Positions 25,686-34,468 of a DNA stretch of 64,000 nt are shown in pieces. The stretch comes from Anaerolineaceae bacterium. Lineage in GTDB: Bacteria; Chloroflexota; Anaerolineae; Aggregatilineales; Phototrophicaceae. The stretch spans positions 434,001 to 498,000 of the forward strand of contig NZXX01000012.1 in the NCBI GenBank assembly GCA_002702065.1, given 5' to 3'. How positions within the stretch are numbered: position 1 is the first letter of the stretch; every line of letters begins with the position of its first letter. The notes beneath the pieces were generated by a model that saw only the letters and a list, made by a program, of their open reading frames with translations, had not been told where the DNA came from and made no database searches. The position numbers and the translations under genes were made by a program.

Positions 25686-28600
25686 TCAGGCGCTCGCGCT
25701 CAGTTGTTCGTTGGCGGCCCGCACACGCAGGCTGAGGGTGCGCACGATACTTTGCATGATCTCGATACGGGTTGCCATCACCTCGAAGAACGGTTCGCGG
25801 CTGATTCGCAGCAGGGTGGTGTCTTCCAGTGCGGTGGCGGTGGCCGACCGGGGCAGGTTGTCGAACACGGCCATTTCGCCCAGTGTATCGCCTTTGCCGA
25901 ACACGGCAAGCTGCTGACTGCCGGTATGGATGCGGATACGCCCGGCTGCGATGATATACAGGCTGTCGCCGGCGTCGCCTTCGTGGAACAGTGCTTCACC
26001 ACTGGCGACGGTTGTTTCCTCGGTGATCTGGGCAATGTGGAAGATCTCGGCGGCGGGGATGTCCTTGAACAGCAGAACGCCGCGCAGCAGAATGGTTTTT
26101 TCGAGGGTGGTATACATCGCATCTTCTCCAAAATGAGGCGGAAACAGCAGGTCGGGCACCGTGTCGGACAGCCCGTTGTGGCGCAGGTGCTGGCCGATGA
26201 GCTGTTTGTTGGCCGTTGTGGTTGGTACGCGGTGCCAGTTGAGTTGTGCCAGCGCGTCGGCAGGTTGATGGCGCAGGGTGTAATCGAGCGCCACCACCGA
26301 ATGCCACCGGTTGGATGAAAAAATGTAGGACTCAATCTGCTGCTGTGCATCCTGCGTGAGCGCGCCGAAATAGCGGTTCCCCAGCGCGGCCAGTTCTGCG
26401 GCGGTGTGCTGCTCGAACAGGGGGATAATCATGTCCCGTTCGGACCGCGAGAGCACATTGTCAAAAATTTCGAGAATGTTCGCCAGCATAGCCGGAGCCT
26501 GCAACTGGGCGATGATGGTTTCGATCTGGGTTTGGGGCACGTCCATAACGGCCAGCTTGAGCAGGGCGGGCAGGGCGGCGTCAATTTCCTGCCGGATGAT
26601 CTCCGCTAGCAGGGGTTCGTCCGGGCCGATGATTTGCAGCAGCTGGTAATTGCGGTAGATCACGCGGGCGATTTCCAGCAGTTCGCCGTTTAGCCGCTGG
26701 AGCAGGGTTTCATCCAGCGGTTGTTGGCGGGCAATGTGCAGCAGGGTGATGGCGGACTCGGTGAACAGGTCAAGCTGGGTGGCGCGCATCTGGTCAATAA
26801 TCGCGGCGGCGACCTCTGGTGTCGGATAATCCGCCAGCGCCCGCAGAATACCCTGTTTCAGCGCGGTCGACGAGCCTTTATCGCGCAGGATAGCCGTCAG
26901 TACCTCGATCACGTGCGCATCTGGGTAATTGCGCATGACCTGCATGGCTACCGGCTGCGTGGCGGTTTTTTCGAGGTTGAGCGCGACGGACAGAATGGTT
27001 TCGTTATCCGCCGGTTTTTCCTGTGCCCAGTAGCCGGGGCTGACCACCATTTCGAGGATGAAGCGGCGGGCACGGGTGGACCGGCTGTGCAGCATTTCGC
27101 GCACGGCTGATTCGTGAACGACGGTTGATGCCATCGCGGTGGGCAGCCGCGATAGAGTCCGCAGCGCCAGCGCGCTTTCATTGGCGTCCGGGTTTTCCAT
27201 CATCTCGCGCAGCGTGTCCTGGGCGCGTTCGATGGGCCCCTGATTCATCGTCAGTACGGCATGGGCCGCCGCCGCTTTGATGGCTGGTGCGCTTTTATGG
27301 TCCGGGTCGAGATAATGTTCAAGCGCCGGGATAATTTCGGTCATGCTGCGTTGCCCGGCAGCGCGGATCGCTTCGTCGATCAGGTCGGCCTGTTCATTTT
27401 CGATGAGGGTACGCAGCATGTCGTTACTGATAATGGCAGGCTGCCCGGCGGCCATATCCAGGATTTTCTGGCGAATGAAGTAGCTGTCACTCGACTGGAA
27501 CAGGCGGTTCAGTGTCCTGGCCCAGGGCGCAACATTAAAATTCTCGATGATGCCGAGCGTAAATGCCTGCTCCACCTCATCGCTGCTGTTGAGGCTGTGG
27601 TCGATAATGTGGATGGTGGTGGCGTCGGCGGCGTCGATGTTCAGGTCTTCCAGCGCCAGTTCGTGCTGCTGGATACTTTTCATGAGTTCATCGATATAGC
27701 CTTTGCGCAGGCGGATGGTCATCGGTATCCAGATGGCAATAATGATCAGCACGGCCACGCTGAGTGCGCGAACCTCGAAGCTGGCGACGATAAAAAAGAT
27801 CATCAGGCCTGCTATGCCCTGCAAGACTGTCGGGATGGTGCCATTGATGATGGGTTTGACAGCCAGCTTGCGCTGGGGCGGGATCGGCACCCACAGCAGT
27901 TCCATCGAGGTTTCGTTGAGCGTGTAGCGCAGCACCTGATCAACGGCTTTCAGCAGTACTGCCGCGATCATGACCGGGTTGACCAGCACCAGAATCGAAC
28001 TGACTGCCAGCGCCACCGGCAGCAGCACCAGCCCGGCCAGCAGGCCAAACCGTGACAGCAGCTTGCTGACCACGAACAGGCGAATGATGATCTGGAAGAA
28101 GCCCACCAGTGCAAAGAACGAACCGAAAAACGCCGTCAGCTCAGCCGCATCGGCGACATCGCGCGTTGAAATAACTTTAAATTGATACTCGACAATGGTG
28201 GCGACCAGGATGGTCGAGGCGATGACCACGGCCATGCTTTTCAGATAGCCGTCGATACGACCTGGCGCGGTGGTGGCGTCGGAATCAGCGGAGCGGGCGG
28301 GTGGTTCGGGTTGGTGAGAATAGCGCCGTGCCAGCCAGATCATCAGCACCCACAGCAGGATAAACCCACTGGTCAGCAGCAGCGCTGCTTCGGACCCAAA
28401 GGCGCTGGTAAAAGGCCGCAGCGCCAAACCGCTGACGATACTGGCGACCGCACCGCCCACCCCCAGAATGCCGAAGATGCGTTTGGCCTGTCGCGTATCA
28501 AAGATGGTGCCCGCGAAAATATAGAACTGGAAGAAGATGACGATGTTGACCACTTCCATGAAGACGAACAGGGCATAGGGTGCCCAGGCCTGGGCGATCA

Positions 28601-28907
28601 GCAGGCGCAGCAGCACCAGCCCCCCGGCGAAAAACAGGCCGGTGATGGTCAGCAGGCGCAGCAGACTCACACGTTTTGCCAGCCGGGTATAAAGCTGCAT
28701 GGTGACCACGCCCGCCAGCGTGACCGTGATCAACATAAACGGGAAGATTGAATCGGCATTTTCGACACGGCTGAAAAACAGCGCATTGCTGACGGAGCGC
28801 CCGGCAATGGCGGTGGCGGTGATAAAAAAATAGTAGGCTGTCAGAATCAGGACCGGGCGTCCCTCATCGGGTCGGATGTTCAATAATTTCTGAAATGATG
28901 CGATCAT
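25686..28907 (-). CDS. Nucleotide-translocase/MFS-like transporter fused to HEAT repeats and a cyclic-nucleotide-binding domain
   Basis: A 1073-residue protein. Residues 1-420 contain about twelve membrane helices resembling ATP/ADP translocase (Npt)/MFS proteins. Residues about 430-900 are helical HEAT-like repeats (ADYPTPEVAAAIIDQM, LRTLSRLPTAMASTVV). Residues about 930-1050 are a cyclic-nucleotide-binding domain with GEALFHEGDAGDSLYIIAAG and a phosphate cassette LGEMAVFDNLPRSATATA that keeps the Glu and Arg which bind cyclic nucleotide. The order implies transport gated by cAMP or cGMP through the cytosolic repeats. Substrate unknown. Confidence 0.75.
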   Translation of the reverse strand: MIASFQKLLNIRPDEGRPVLILTAYYFFITATAIAGRSVSNALFFSRVENADSIFPFMLITVTLAGVVTMQLYTRLAKRVSLLRLLTITGLFFAGGLVLLRLLIAQAWAPYALFVFMEVVNIVIFFQFYIFAGTIFDTRQAKRIFGILGVGGAVASIVSGLALRPFTSAFGSEAALLLTSGFILLWVLMIWLARRYSHQPEPPARSADSDATTAPGRIDGYLKSMAVVIASTILVATIVEYQFKVISTRDVADAAELTAFFGSFFALVGFFQIIIRLFVVSKLLSRFGLLAGLVLLPVALAVSSILVLVNPVMIAAVLLKAVDQVLRYTLNETSMELLWVPIPPQRKLAVKPIINGTIPTVLQGIAGLMIFFIVASFEVRALSVAVLIIIAIWIPMTIRLRKGYIDELMKSIQQHELALEDLNIDAADATTIHIIDHSLNSSDEVEQAFTLGIIENFNVAPWARTLNRLFQSSDSYFIRQKILDMAAGQPAIISNDMLRTLIENEQADLIDEAIRAAGQRSMTEIIPALEHYLDPDHKSAPAIKAAAAHAVLTMNQGPIERAQDTLREMMENPDANESALALRTLSRLPTAMASTVVHESAVREMLHSRSTRARRFILEMVVSPGYWAQEKPADNETILSVALNLEKTATQPVAMQVMRNYPDAHVIEVLTAILRDKGSSTALKQGILRALADYPTPEVAAAIIDQMRATQLDLFTESAITLLHIARQQPLDETLLQRLNGELLEIARVIYRNYQLLQIIGPDEPLLAEIIRQEIDAALPALLKLAVMDVPQTQIETIIAQLQAPAMLANILEIFDNVLSRSERDMIIPLFEQHTAAELAALGNRYFGALTQDAQQQIESYIFSSNRWHSVVALDYTLRHQPADALAQLNWHRVPTTTANKQLIGQHLRHNGLSDTVPDLLFPPHFGEDAMYTTLEKTILLRGVLLFKDIPAAEIFHIAQITEETTVASGEALFHEGDAGDSLYIIAAGRIRIHTGSQQLAVFGKGDTLGEMAVFDNLPRSATATALEDTTLLRISREPFFEVMATRIEIMQSIVRTLSLRVRAANEQLSASA

Positions 28908-28968
28908 GCGGTTCGCTTTGGGGGTTCAACATTTTTCTTGATGTTAGCACAGACCCCCTGAACGCGAA

Positions 28969-28988
28969 AAGTCGCCCACAGGCGACTT
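28969..28988 (-). terminator. Terminator after the response regulator gene
   Basis: A perfect 8-bp stem, AAGTCGCC with GGCGACTT and a 4-base loop, is followed on the minus strand by a short T run. It lies about 47 bases past the regulator stop and before the transporter gene. Confidence 0.6.
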
Positions 28989-29035
28989 CCCAGATAATAG
29001 GAATGAGATGAAATGATAACGGTGCTGTGGGTTGT

Positions 29036-29449
29036 CTAGCTGGCCATGCGGTGGTGCGATTTAATCAGCTGGGGGGCGGTGCGCTGGATACCGTCGAGAA
29101 TATCGTAAATATCAAATGGCTTCGGAATATAATCGTTTGCGCCCAGGTCCAGCCCGTACAGCAGGTCTTCCAGCTCATATTGTTCGGAGGCGAACATGAA
29201 CGGAATTCTGCGCCAGCGGTAATCCTGGCGGACGGCCTGAAGGAAGTCAAACCCGTCCATGACCGGCATGTCCACATCCGAGATGATAAAGTCCGGACGG
29301 CAGGTTTCCATCAGTTTGAGAGCTTCTGCCCCGTTGGTCGCGGTGATCACACTGAAGCCGGTGACGTCCAGCAGAAAAGCGGTACTGCGTAAAAGAGATA
29401 GGTGGTCATCAACAAGCAAGATCGTTCCAAAATTGTTATATTGCTGCAT
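29036..29449 (-). CDS. Single-domain response regulator (CheY-like)
   Basis: A 137-residue receiver domain with the acidic pair Asp14-Asp15 (ILLVDDH), phosphoacceptor Asp58 (FIISDVDMP) and conserved Lys (YIPKPFD). There is no output domain. The start MQQYNNFG was chosen because GAGGAG lies at good spacing. No histidine kinase is adjacent, so it is an orphan that probably works by protein contact. Confidence 0.88.
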   Translation of the reverse strand: MQQYNNFGTILLVDDHLSLLRSTAFLLDVTGFSVITATNGAEALKLMETCRPDFIISDVDMPVMDGFDFLQAVRQDYRWRRIPFMFASEQYELEDLLYGLDLGANDYIPKPFDIYDILDGIQRTAPQLIKSHHRMAS

Positions 29450-29712
29450 TGTGATGTGTCTCCTCGCGCTCAATGTTGTCTCAAGCATAACCGTGTTACA
29501 AAGTGAAGAAAAGGGGTGCTTTACTTTATTCACAAAATTTTCAAACATTACGTTTTGCGTACAAAGCGACCCTGCTCATTAATTGACAGGATTTTGCCAC
29601 GTCTCCAGTACACAGCATGGTTCGGGTTGCCTATTTGCCTTTGGTCAGTTGACCCCGTTCAGATACGGTATTGTTCCCTAAAATTGATGCAAGCTTGATG
29701 AAAGGGGTTGAT

Positions 29713-30249
29713 ATGTTCTTTAATGGTTGGGAAGGGGTCGCGCGCGTGCTGATCAGCGGCGTGTTGACGTATGCGGCTTTAATCATCATCCTGCGCGTTT
29801 CCGGTAAACGTACATTATCGAAAATGAACATGTTCGATTATGTCATTACCGTTGCGCTCGGTTCGTTATTTGCCACCATTGTAATCTCGAAAGATGTCGC
29901 GCTGGTCGAAGGCGTCGCGGCCATCGGCCTGCTGGCAATTCTGCAATATCTGATCGCCTGGTGGACGATTCGCAGCAAGGCTGCCGAGCGTGTGATTAAG
30001 GGTGAACCGGCGCTGCTGGTTTATCAGGGGGAAATGCTGGCTGCACCGATGCGACGTGAACGGATCAGTGAAGATGATATTTATGCGGTGCTGCGGTCTA
30101 ACGATATTCACGACCTGGCGGACGCCGGGGCGGTGGTGCTGGAGACGGATGGGAGCCTGACAGTGCTTTCTCGAACGGCGCAACCCCCTGCCACCCTGGC
30201 CACGATTTCGGAACCTGACCGGCAAAAATATACCCGGTTGACTGAGTGA
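29713..30249 (+). CDS. DUF421 (YetF/YcaP-like) membrane protein
   Basis: A protein of 178 residues: three membrane helices (about 8-80) with the DUF421 hallmark RVSGKRTLSKMNMFDYVITVALGS, then a soluble domain (about 85-165, GEPALLVYQGEMLAAPMRRERIS, DDIYAVLRSNDI). YetF/YcaP family proteins are of unknown function, associated with spore or envelope traits in Bacillus. Start ATG 29713 has GGGG upstream; ATG 29698 is also possible. Confidence 0.85.
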   Translation: MFFNGWEGVARVLISGVLTYAALIIILRVSGKRTLSKMNMFDYVITVALGSLFATIVISKDVALVEGVAAIGLLAILQYLIAWWTIRSKAAERVIKGEPALLVYQGEMLAAPMRRERISEDDIYAVLRSNDIHDLADAGAVVLETDGSLTVLSRTAQPPATLATISEPDRQKYTRLTE

Positions 30250-30340
30250 GTAACCCACCAGTTGTCCGCTGTCAGCGATGAGCAGGTTCTTATAAGCTCA
30301 GGCTATCGTGACAGCTGCATGACAATTGAAGGAAGAAATG

Positions 30341-31297
30341 ATGGTTACTTTGGGTTATACCCTTTCCGGTGAAGAACATAAACCAAACGATCTGGTACGC
30401 CACGCCCAGAAAGCGGAATCACTGGGTTTTGAGTTTGTGTCGATATCGGATCATTTTCACCCCTGGGTGGACAAGCAGGGCGAAAGCGTTTTCGTCTGGG
30501 GAGTCATTGGCGGTGTCGCTCACGCGACGGACCGGATCAGTCTGGGTACTGGCGTGACCTGCCCGACTGTGCGTATTCATCCGGCGATTATTGCCCAGGC
30601 GGCTGCGACGGCTGCCTCCATGATGCCAGGGCGGTTTTACCTGGGGGTGGGCACGGGCGAAAACCTGAACGAGCACATTCTGGGCGATCACTGGCCGGCC
30701 TATGATCAGCGTGCCGAAATGCTCGAAGAAGCGGTGGATGTGATTCGTATGTTGTGGGAAGGCGAGAGCGTCACCTACTATGGGAACTACTACACCGTAG
30801 AAAATGCACGCATCTACACGCTGCCGGACAAACTGCCGCCGATTATGGTGGCTGCGGCTGGCGAAAAATCGGCTGAGCTGGCTTCCCGCATTGGTGATGG
30901 CCTGGTTATGGTGAGCGCCGATGCCGACATCGTGGAACAGTTCCGGTCTGGCAGCCCGACACAGCGTCCGGTTTATGGGCAGATCACTGTGTGCTGCCAC
31001 CAGGACGCCGAGGAAGCGCGGAAAATTGCGCATGAGTGGTGGCCGAATGCTGGCATTCAAGGCGAGATCAGCCAGATGCTGCCCACGCCAGCGCACTTCG
31101 AGCAGGTGGCCAAACTGGTCCGTGAGGAAGATGTGGCTGAGTCGGTGGTTTGCGGTAATGATGTGGATGCACACCGGGCTAAAATTCAGGAGTATATCGA
31201 CGCGGGCATTGACCACGTTTATATTCACCAGGTTGGCCCGGATCAGGATGTGTTTTTCGATTTTTACGAGCAGCACATTCTGCCGCATTATAACTAA
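30341..31297 (+). CDS. LLM-class flavin/F420-dependent oxidoreductase (F420-dependent G6PDH-like)
   Basis: A 318-residue TIM-barrel protein of the luciferase-like family. Typical stretches are FVSISDHFHPWVD (about 27-40), GVTCPTVRIHPAIIAQAAATAASM and FYLGVGTGENLNEHILG, as in the TIGR03557 group with F420-dependent glucose-6-phosphate dehydrogenase relatives. It most likely uses coenzyme F420; the substrate is uncertain. AGGA at 30330-30333 fits ATG 30341 or 30338. A second F420-type protein (Ddn-like) occurs at 50568. Confidence 0.82.
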   Translation: MVTLGYTLSGEEHKPNDLVRHAQKAESLGFEFVSISDHFHPWVDKQGESVFVWGVIGGVAHATDRISLGTGVTCPTVRIHPAIIAQAAATAASMMPGRFYLGVGTGENLNEHILGDHWPAYDQRAEMLEEAVDVIRMLWEGESVTYYGNYYTVENARIYTLPDKLPPIMVAAAGEKSAELASRIGDGLVMVSADADIVEQFRSGSPTQRPVYGQITVCCHQDAEEARKIAHEWWPNAGIQGEISQMLPTPAHFEQVAKLVREEDVAESVVCGNDVDAHRAKIQEYIDAGIDHVYIHQVGPDQDVFFDFYEQHILPHYN

Positions 31298-31329
31298 TCG
31301 ACCAACCCGATCAAAAGTGCCCACATCTG

Positions 31330-31500
31330 TAGGGGCCAATCTGTGTGTCGGCCCTCATCCCCACTCAGGGGCAGCTTTGCTGCCTCCAGTCGGCTCCGAC
31401 CGACCCCTATGTATCCCTCAGGGCGAAGGGGAGAAGAACGGTTTTTGAAGTCCCTCTCTATAAGGGAGAGGGATATAGGGTAAGCGGGAAGCCGATCTTG
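31330..31500. repeat. Intergenic repeat-rich segment
   Basis: This 171-base stretch contains TGTAGGGGCC and GTGTGTCGGCC words shared with the gap at 50420-50550, and a hairpin CCCTCTC/GAGAGGG like that inside the element at 22034-22178. No coding signal is seen. It looks like a decayed or composite dispersed repeat. Confidence 0.45.
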
Positions 31501-31541
31501 CCCTCAAATTGAAATGTCAACAGTACCTAAAGAACGAACAG

Positions 31542-31578
31542 GCAGGGTAACGACGATAAACCGTTACCCTGCGTTTTT
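31542..31578. terminator. Terminator between the F420 oxidoreductase and kimA-like genes
   Basis: A perfect 11-bp stem GCAGGGTAACG/CGTTACCCTGC with a 9-base loop is followed on the plus strand by GTTTTTG. It sits just past the stop of the minus-strand importer gene, so it may serve both converging transcripts. Confidence 0.7.
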
Positions 31579-31589
31579 GTCTTGCTTGG

Positions 31590-33521
31590 TTAGACGCGGT
31601 CTTCTTGCGGCCCGATATGGTAAGGCACGTCAATGACCACCACATCTTCCTGAGCGTGTAACCGGCTGCGCAGGATATTCGCTGTTTGATTGTGCAGGAT
31701 GGTCGCGCCACGATTCGCGGGGACGAATTCCGGGATGACAATGGTAATCAACTGCTTTTTGAATTCCTCGCGGTTGACATTGTCGATGTAGTTCACAATC
31801 GGCGTCAGAATGTCGCGGTAGTCATAGTCGATGATGACCAGTTCAATGCCTTCGGTCAGTTCCGGAAACCGCGCCCACCGGCTCTCGATCCGTTCGTGAA
31901 CCTGCGGCGTGGTGGCGACACAGATCGCCCGCACATCGTCACCAATGCGCTTGGCATATTGCAGCGCCCGCAGGGTACCCCGATGCACATCGGCAATCGG
32001 GACGATGACCACATTGGCCACTTCAAGCAGGTCTTCCTCGCAGAATTCCTCTGTCGTCAGCGCATGGGCAACGGTCGTATAGTGTTCATGTATTTTGTAG
32101 AACATGAATACCAGCAGCGGGATCGCCAGCACCACAATCCAGGCGCCATCGACAAATTTGGTGGCGACCAGAATAACGAACACGACACCGGTGGTAATAG
32201 CGCCCAGCGTATTGACCGCTTTTTTCCAGCGCCAGCCCGATTCATAGTGAATGGTGGTTACGCCCGTATGCGCGGATTCGCCGGGTTTTAGCTTGCCGAC
32301 TTTGCTCATCAGTCGCGACATACCCGTCTGTGACAGGGTGAAACTGAGCATCACACCGAGCGCGTAAAGCGGCAGCATGGCAATTTCGTTTGCCTGGAAA
32401 ATGATGACGATCAGCGCTGAGATGACCATGAGCACAAGGATGCCGGAACTGTACACCAGCCGGTCACCACGGTTCTGCATCCAGCGGGGCAGGAACCCAT
32501 CTTTTGCCAGGAAAGAGCTGAGGCGCGGAAAGTCCTGATAACCGGTGTTGGCGGCCAGAAACAGGATGAGCGCGGTGAAGATCTGGACCCAGTAATACAG
32601 GATACCACCGCCGCTGATCTGGCGTGTCATCTGCGACAGGACACTTTCGCCGTGTTCAACGGGTACGATCTGCATGTGGGTTGCCAGAAAGGTGATGCCC
32701 AGGAACAGCGACATGGCAATCACGCCCATCGCCACCATGGTCATGGCCGCATTTTTGGACTCCGGCGGTTTGAAGGCCTTGACGCCGTTGCTGATCGCTT
32801 CGATACCGGTCAGGGCCGTACAGCCACCTGCGAAGGCGCGCAGCAGCAGCCAGATATAGGCAAAGCCGGTGAACGTCTCGGCTGGCTGGATAAATTCTTC
32901 GTGCAGGGGCAGCGGGGCAGCGCCCAGAATCTGAAAATGACGGACCAAACCCACGACAATGGTGACCAGTACACCGATCACGAAGGCGTAAGTCGGGAAC
33001 GCGAAGATGGTGCCACTCTCGCGCACGCCGCGCAGGTTGATCCAGGTGATGAGGGCAATGGCGATCAGGGCGATGGCGACGCGGTAATCATATGCCTCCG
33101 GGACGGCGGACGTGACGGCGCGCACACCTGCCGAGACAGATACGGACACGGTGAGGATGTAATCCGTCAGCAGCGCGCCAGCCGCCAGCAGCGACGGGAT
33201 GCGGCCCAGATTATCTTTCGCGACAGTATAGGCCCCGCCACCATCAGGGTAATGCAGGATGGTCTGAATGTAGCTGAAGATCACCATCAGCACCAGCGCC
33301 GCAACGCCCATTGCCAGCGGTAACGTGAGAGAGAGTGCACTGCTGCCCAGAACGATCAGCACACCCATGATGGCTTCGGTCGCATAAGCATTACTGCTGA
33401 TTGGGTCCGATGCGAATACCGCGAGTCCACGCACCTTGTCCAGCCGTTCGTGGATTTCCTGGCTGGTCGGGAATGGTTTCCCGATCAGTACGCGCTTAAA
33501 ATCATTCATGTTGATTGCCAT
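31590..33521 (-). CDS. KimA-like potassium importer (APC superfamily)
   Basis: A 643-residue APC-superfamily permease with about twelve helices (residues 30-460) and a soluble C-terminal domain (about 470-640). The N-terminus, with FKRVLIGKPF, FASDPISSNAYATEAIM, HYPDGGGAYTVAKDNLG and LLTDYILTVSVSVSAGVRAVTSA, matches my memory of Bacillus subtilis KimA (YdaO), a proton-coupled high-affinity K+ importer bound by c-di-AMP. Adjacent KdpDE genes and shared direct-repeat boxes support a potassium role. A general amino-acid permease is the alternative. Confidence 0.75.
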   Translation of the reverse strand: MAINMNDFKRVLIGKPFPTSQEIHERLDKVRGLAVFASDPISSNAYATEAIMGVLIVLGSSALSLTLPLAMGVAALVLMVIFSYIQTILHYPDGGGAYTVAKDNLGRIPSLLAAGALLTDYILTVSVSVSAGVRAVTSAVPEAYDYRVAIALIAIALITWINLRGVRESGTIFAFPTYAFVIGVLVTIVVGLVRHFQILGAAPLPLHEEFIQPAETFTGFAYIWLLLRAFAGGCTALTGIEAISNGVKAFKPPESKNAAMTMVAMGVIAMSLFLGITFLATHMQIVPVEHGESVLSQMTRQISGGGILYYWVQIFTALILFLAANTGYQDFPRLSSFLAKDGFLPRWMQNRGDRLVYSSGILVLMVISALIVIIFQANEIAMLPLYALGVMLSFTLSQTGMSRLMSKVGKLKPGESAHTGVTTIHYESGWRWKKAVNTLGAITTGVVFVILVATKFVDGAWIVVLAIPLLVFMFYKIHEHYTTVAHALTTEEFCEEDLLEVANVVIVPIADVHRGTLRALQYAKRIGDDVRAICVATTPQVHERIESRWARFPELTEGIELVIIDYDYRDILTPIVNYIDNVNREEFKKQLITIVIPEFVPANRGATILHNQTANILRSRLHAQEDVVVIDVPYHIGPQEDRV

Positions 33522-33609
33522 AGAAGGCGCTCTCCAGCTTTAGACACACTAATACCGAACACAGCCCAACAGTGGACTGTTATTGAGCATTACGATAGCA
33601 AAATGCGGG

Positions 33610-33657
33610 TCAAGAAAGGGTCAAGACTTTTTCGGGGGACATCAAGAAAGTGTCAAG
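33610..33657. promoter_or_regulatory. Two TCAAG-N6-TCAAG boxes upstream of the kimA-like gene
   Basis: TCAAG occurs at 33610, 33621, 33642 and 33653. Each pair has an 11-base period, the spacing used by OmpR/PhoB/KdpE-type regulators. The cluster lies 89-136 bases upstream of the importer start. The same pair recurs at 37470, upstream of the small membrane gene, kdpD and kdpE. Binding by the neighbouring KdpE is inference. Confidence 0.65.
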
Positions 33658-33740
33658 TTGCCTGAAACCAACACGCAGGGCGCACCGCCGAGCGTATCGG
33701 GCGCGTTGAGATCGGATAATTTCTGTGGATCGTCTGTGTG

Positions 33741-34454
33741 TCAGGCGTTGGACAGATGTTCGTCGGCGTAGGCATCCACCACCAGCCGGTACCCCACACC
33801 CGGTTCGGTGAGGATATACTGCGGGTTGGTCGGGTCGTGCTCGATCTTGCGCCGCAGGTTGCTCATATGGACGCGCAGCAAGTGCGTTTCGGTCTGGTAG
33901 CCTACGCCGCGCACTTCCTTGAGGAGCTGCTGATGGGTGAGCACGCGCCCGGCGTACTGGACCAGCACACGCAGCAGATCGTATTCGGTCGGGGTCAGCT
34001 GAAGTTCTTCGCCTTCGAACGTGACAATCCGGGCAGCCAGGTCGACGCTCAGGTTGCCGGTGCGGAAAATCGGTTCTTCGTCACCTTTATGCGCGTGACG
34101 CATGGCAACCCGCAGCCGCGCCATTAATTCGCCCACGCTGAACGGCTTGGTCAGGTAGTCATCGGCCCCGGCATCCAGTGCTTCAATCTTGTCCGTGTCC
34201 TGGTCATGCACGGATAAAATCACGATGGGGGTGTGGGTCCATTCGCGGATGCGGCGGGTTACTTCGATGCCGTTGATGTCGGGCAATCCCAGATCAAGGA
34301 TGATGAGGTCCGGCTGCAAGTTCACCGCCTGCCGGATGGCGTCTTCGCCGGTCGCCACTTCATGCACGTCGTAGCCTTGAGCCCCCAGCGATGTGCGCAA
34401 AAAACGCCGGATTGCATGTTCATCGTCGACGATCAGAACGGACAGCTTGCTCAT
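33741..34454 (-). CDS. kdpE: KdpE-like response regulator (OmpR/PhoB family)
   Basis: A 237-residue protein with a receiver domain (Asp10-Asp11, phosphoacceptor Asp54 in LIILDLGLP, conserved Lys in YLTKPFSV) and a C-terminal winged helix (about 130-228, LTPTEYDLLRVLVQYAGRVLTHQQLL, VHMSNLRRKIE). It follows kdpD by 14 bases. In other bacteria KdpE activates K+-uptake genes at low K+. The kdpFABC pump is absent here; the nearest transporter downstream is the KimA-like importer. Confidence 0.92.
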   Translation of the reverse strand: MSKLSVLIVDDEHAIRRFLRTSLGAQGYDVHEVATGEDAIRQAVNLQPDLIILDLGLPDINGIEVTRRIREWTHTPIVILSVHDQDTDKIEALDAGADDYLTKPFSVGELMARLRVAMRHAHKGDEEPIFRTGNLSVDLAARIVTFEGEELQLTPTEYDLLRVLVQYAGRVLTHQQLLKEVRGVGYQTETHLLRVHMSNLRRKIEHDPTNPQYILTEPGVGYRLVVDAYADEHLSNA

Positions 34455-34468
34455 AATTTCCCACCCAT

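Noticed and set aside
31590-33521. Reading the importer as an ordinary amino-acid permease
   Set aside because: The N-terminal motifs and the KdpDE neighbourhood point to a KimA-type potassium importer, though substrate is unproven.
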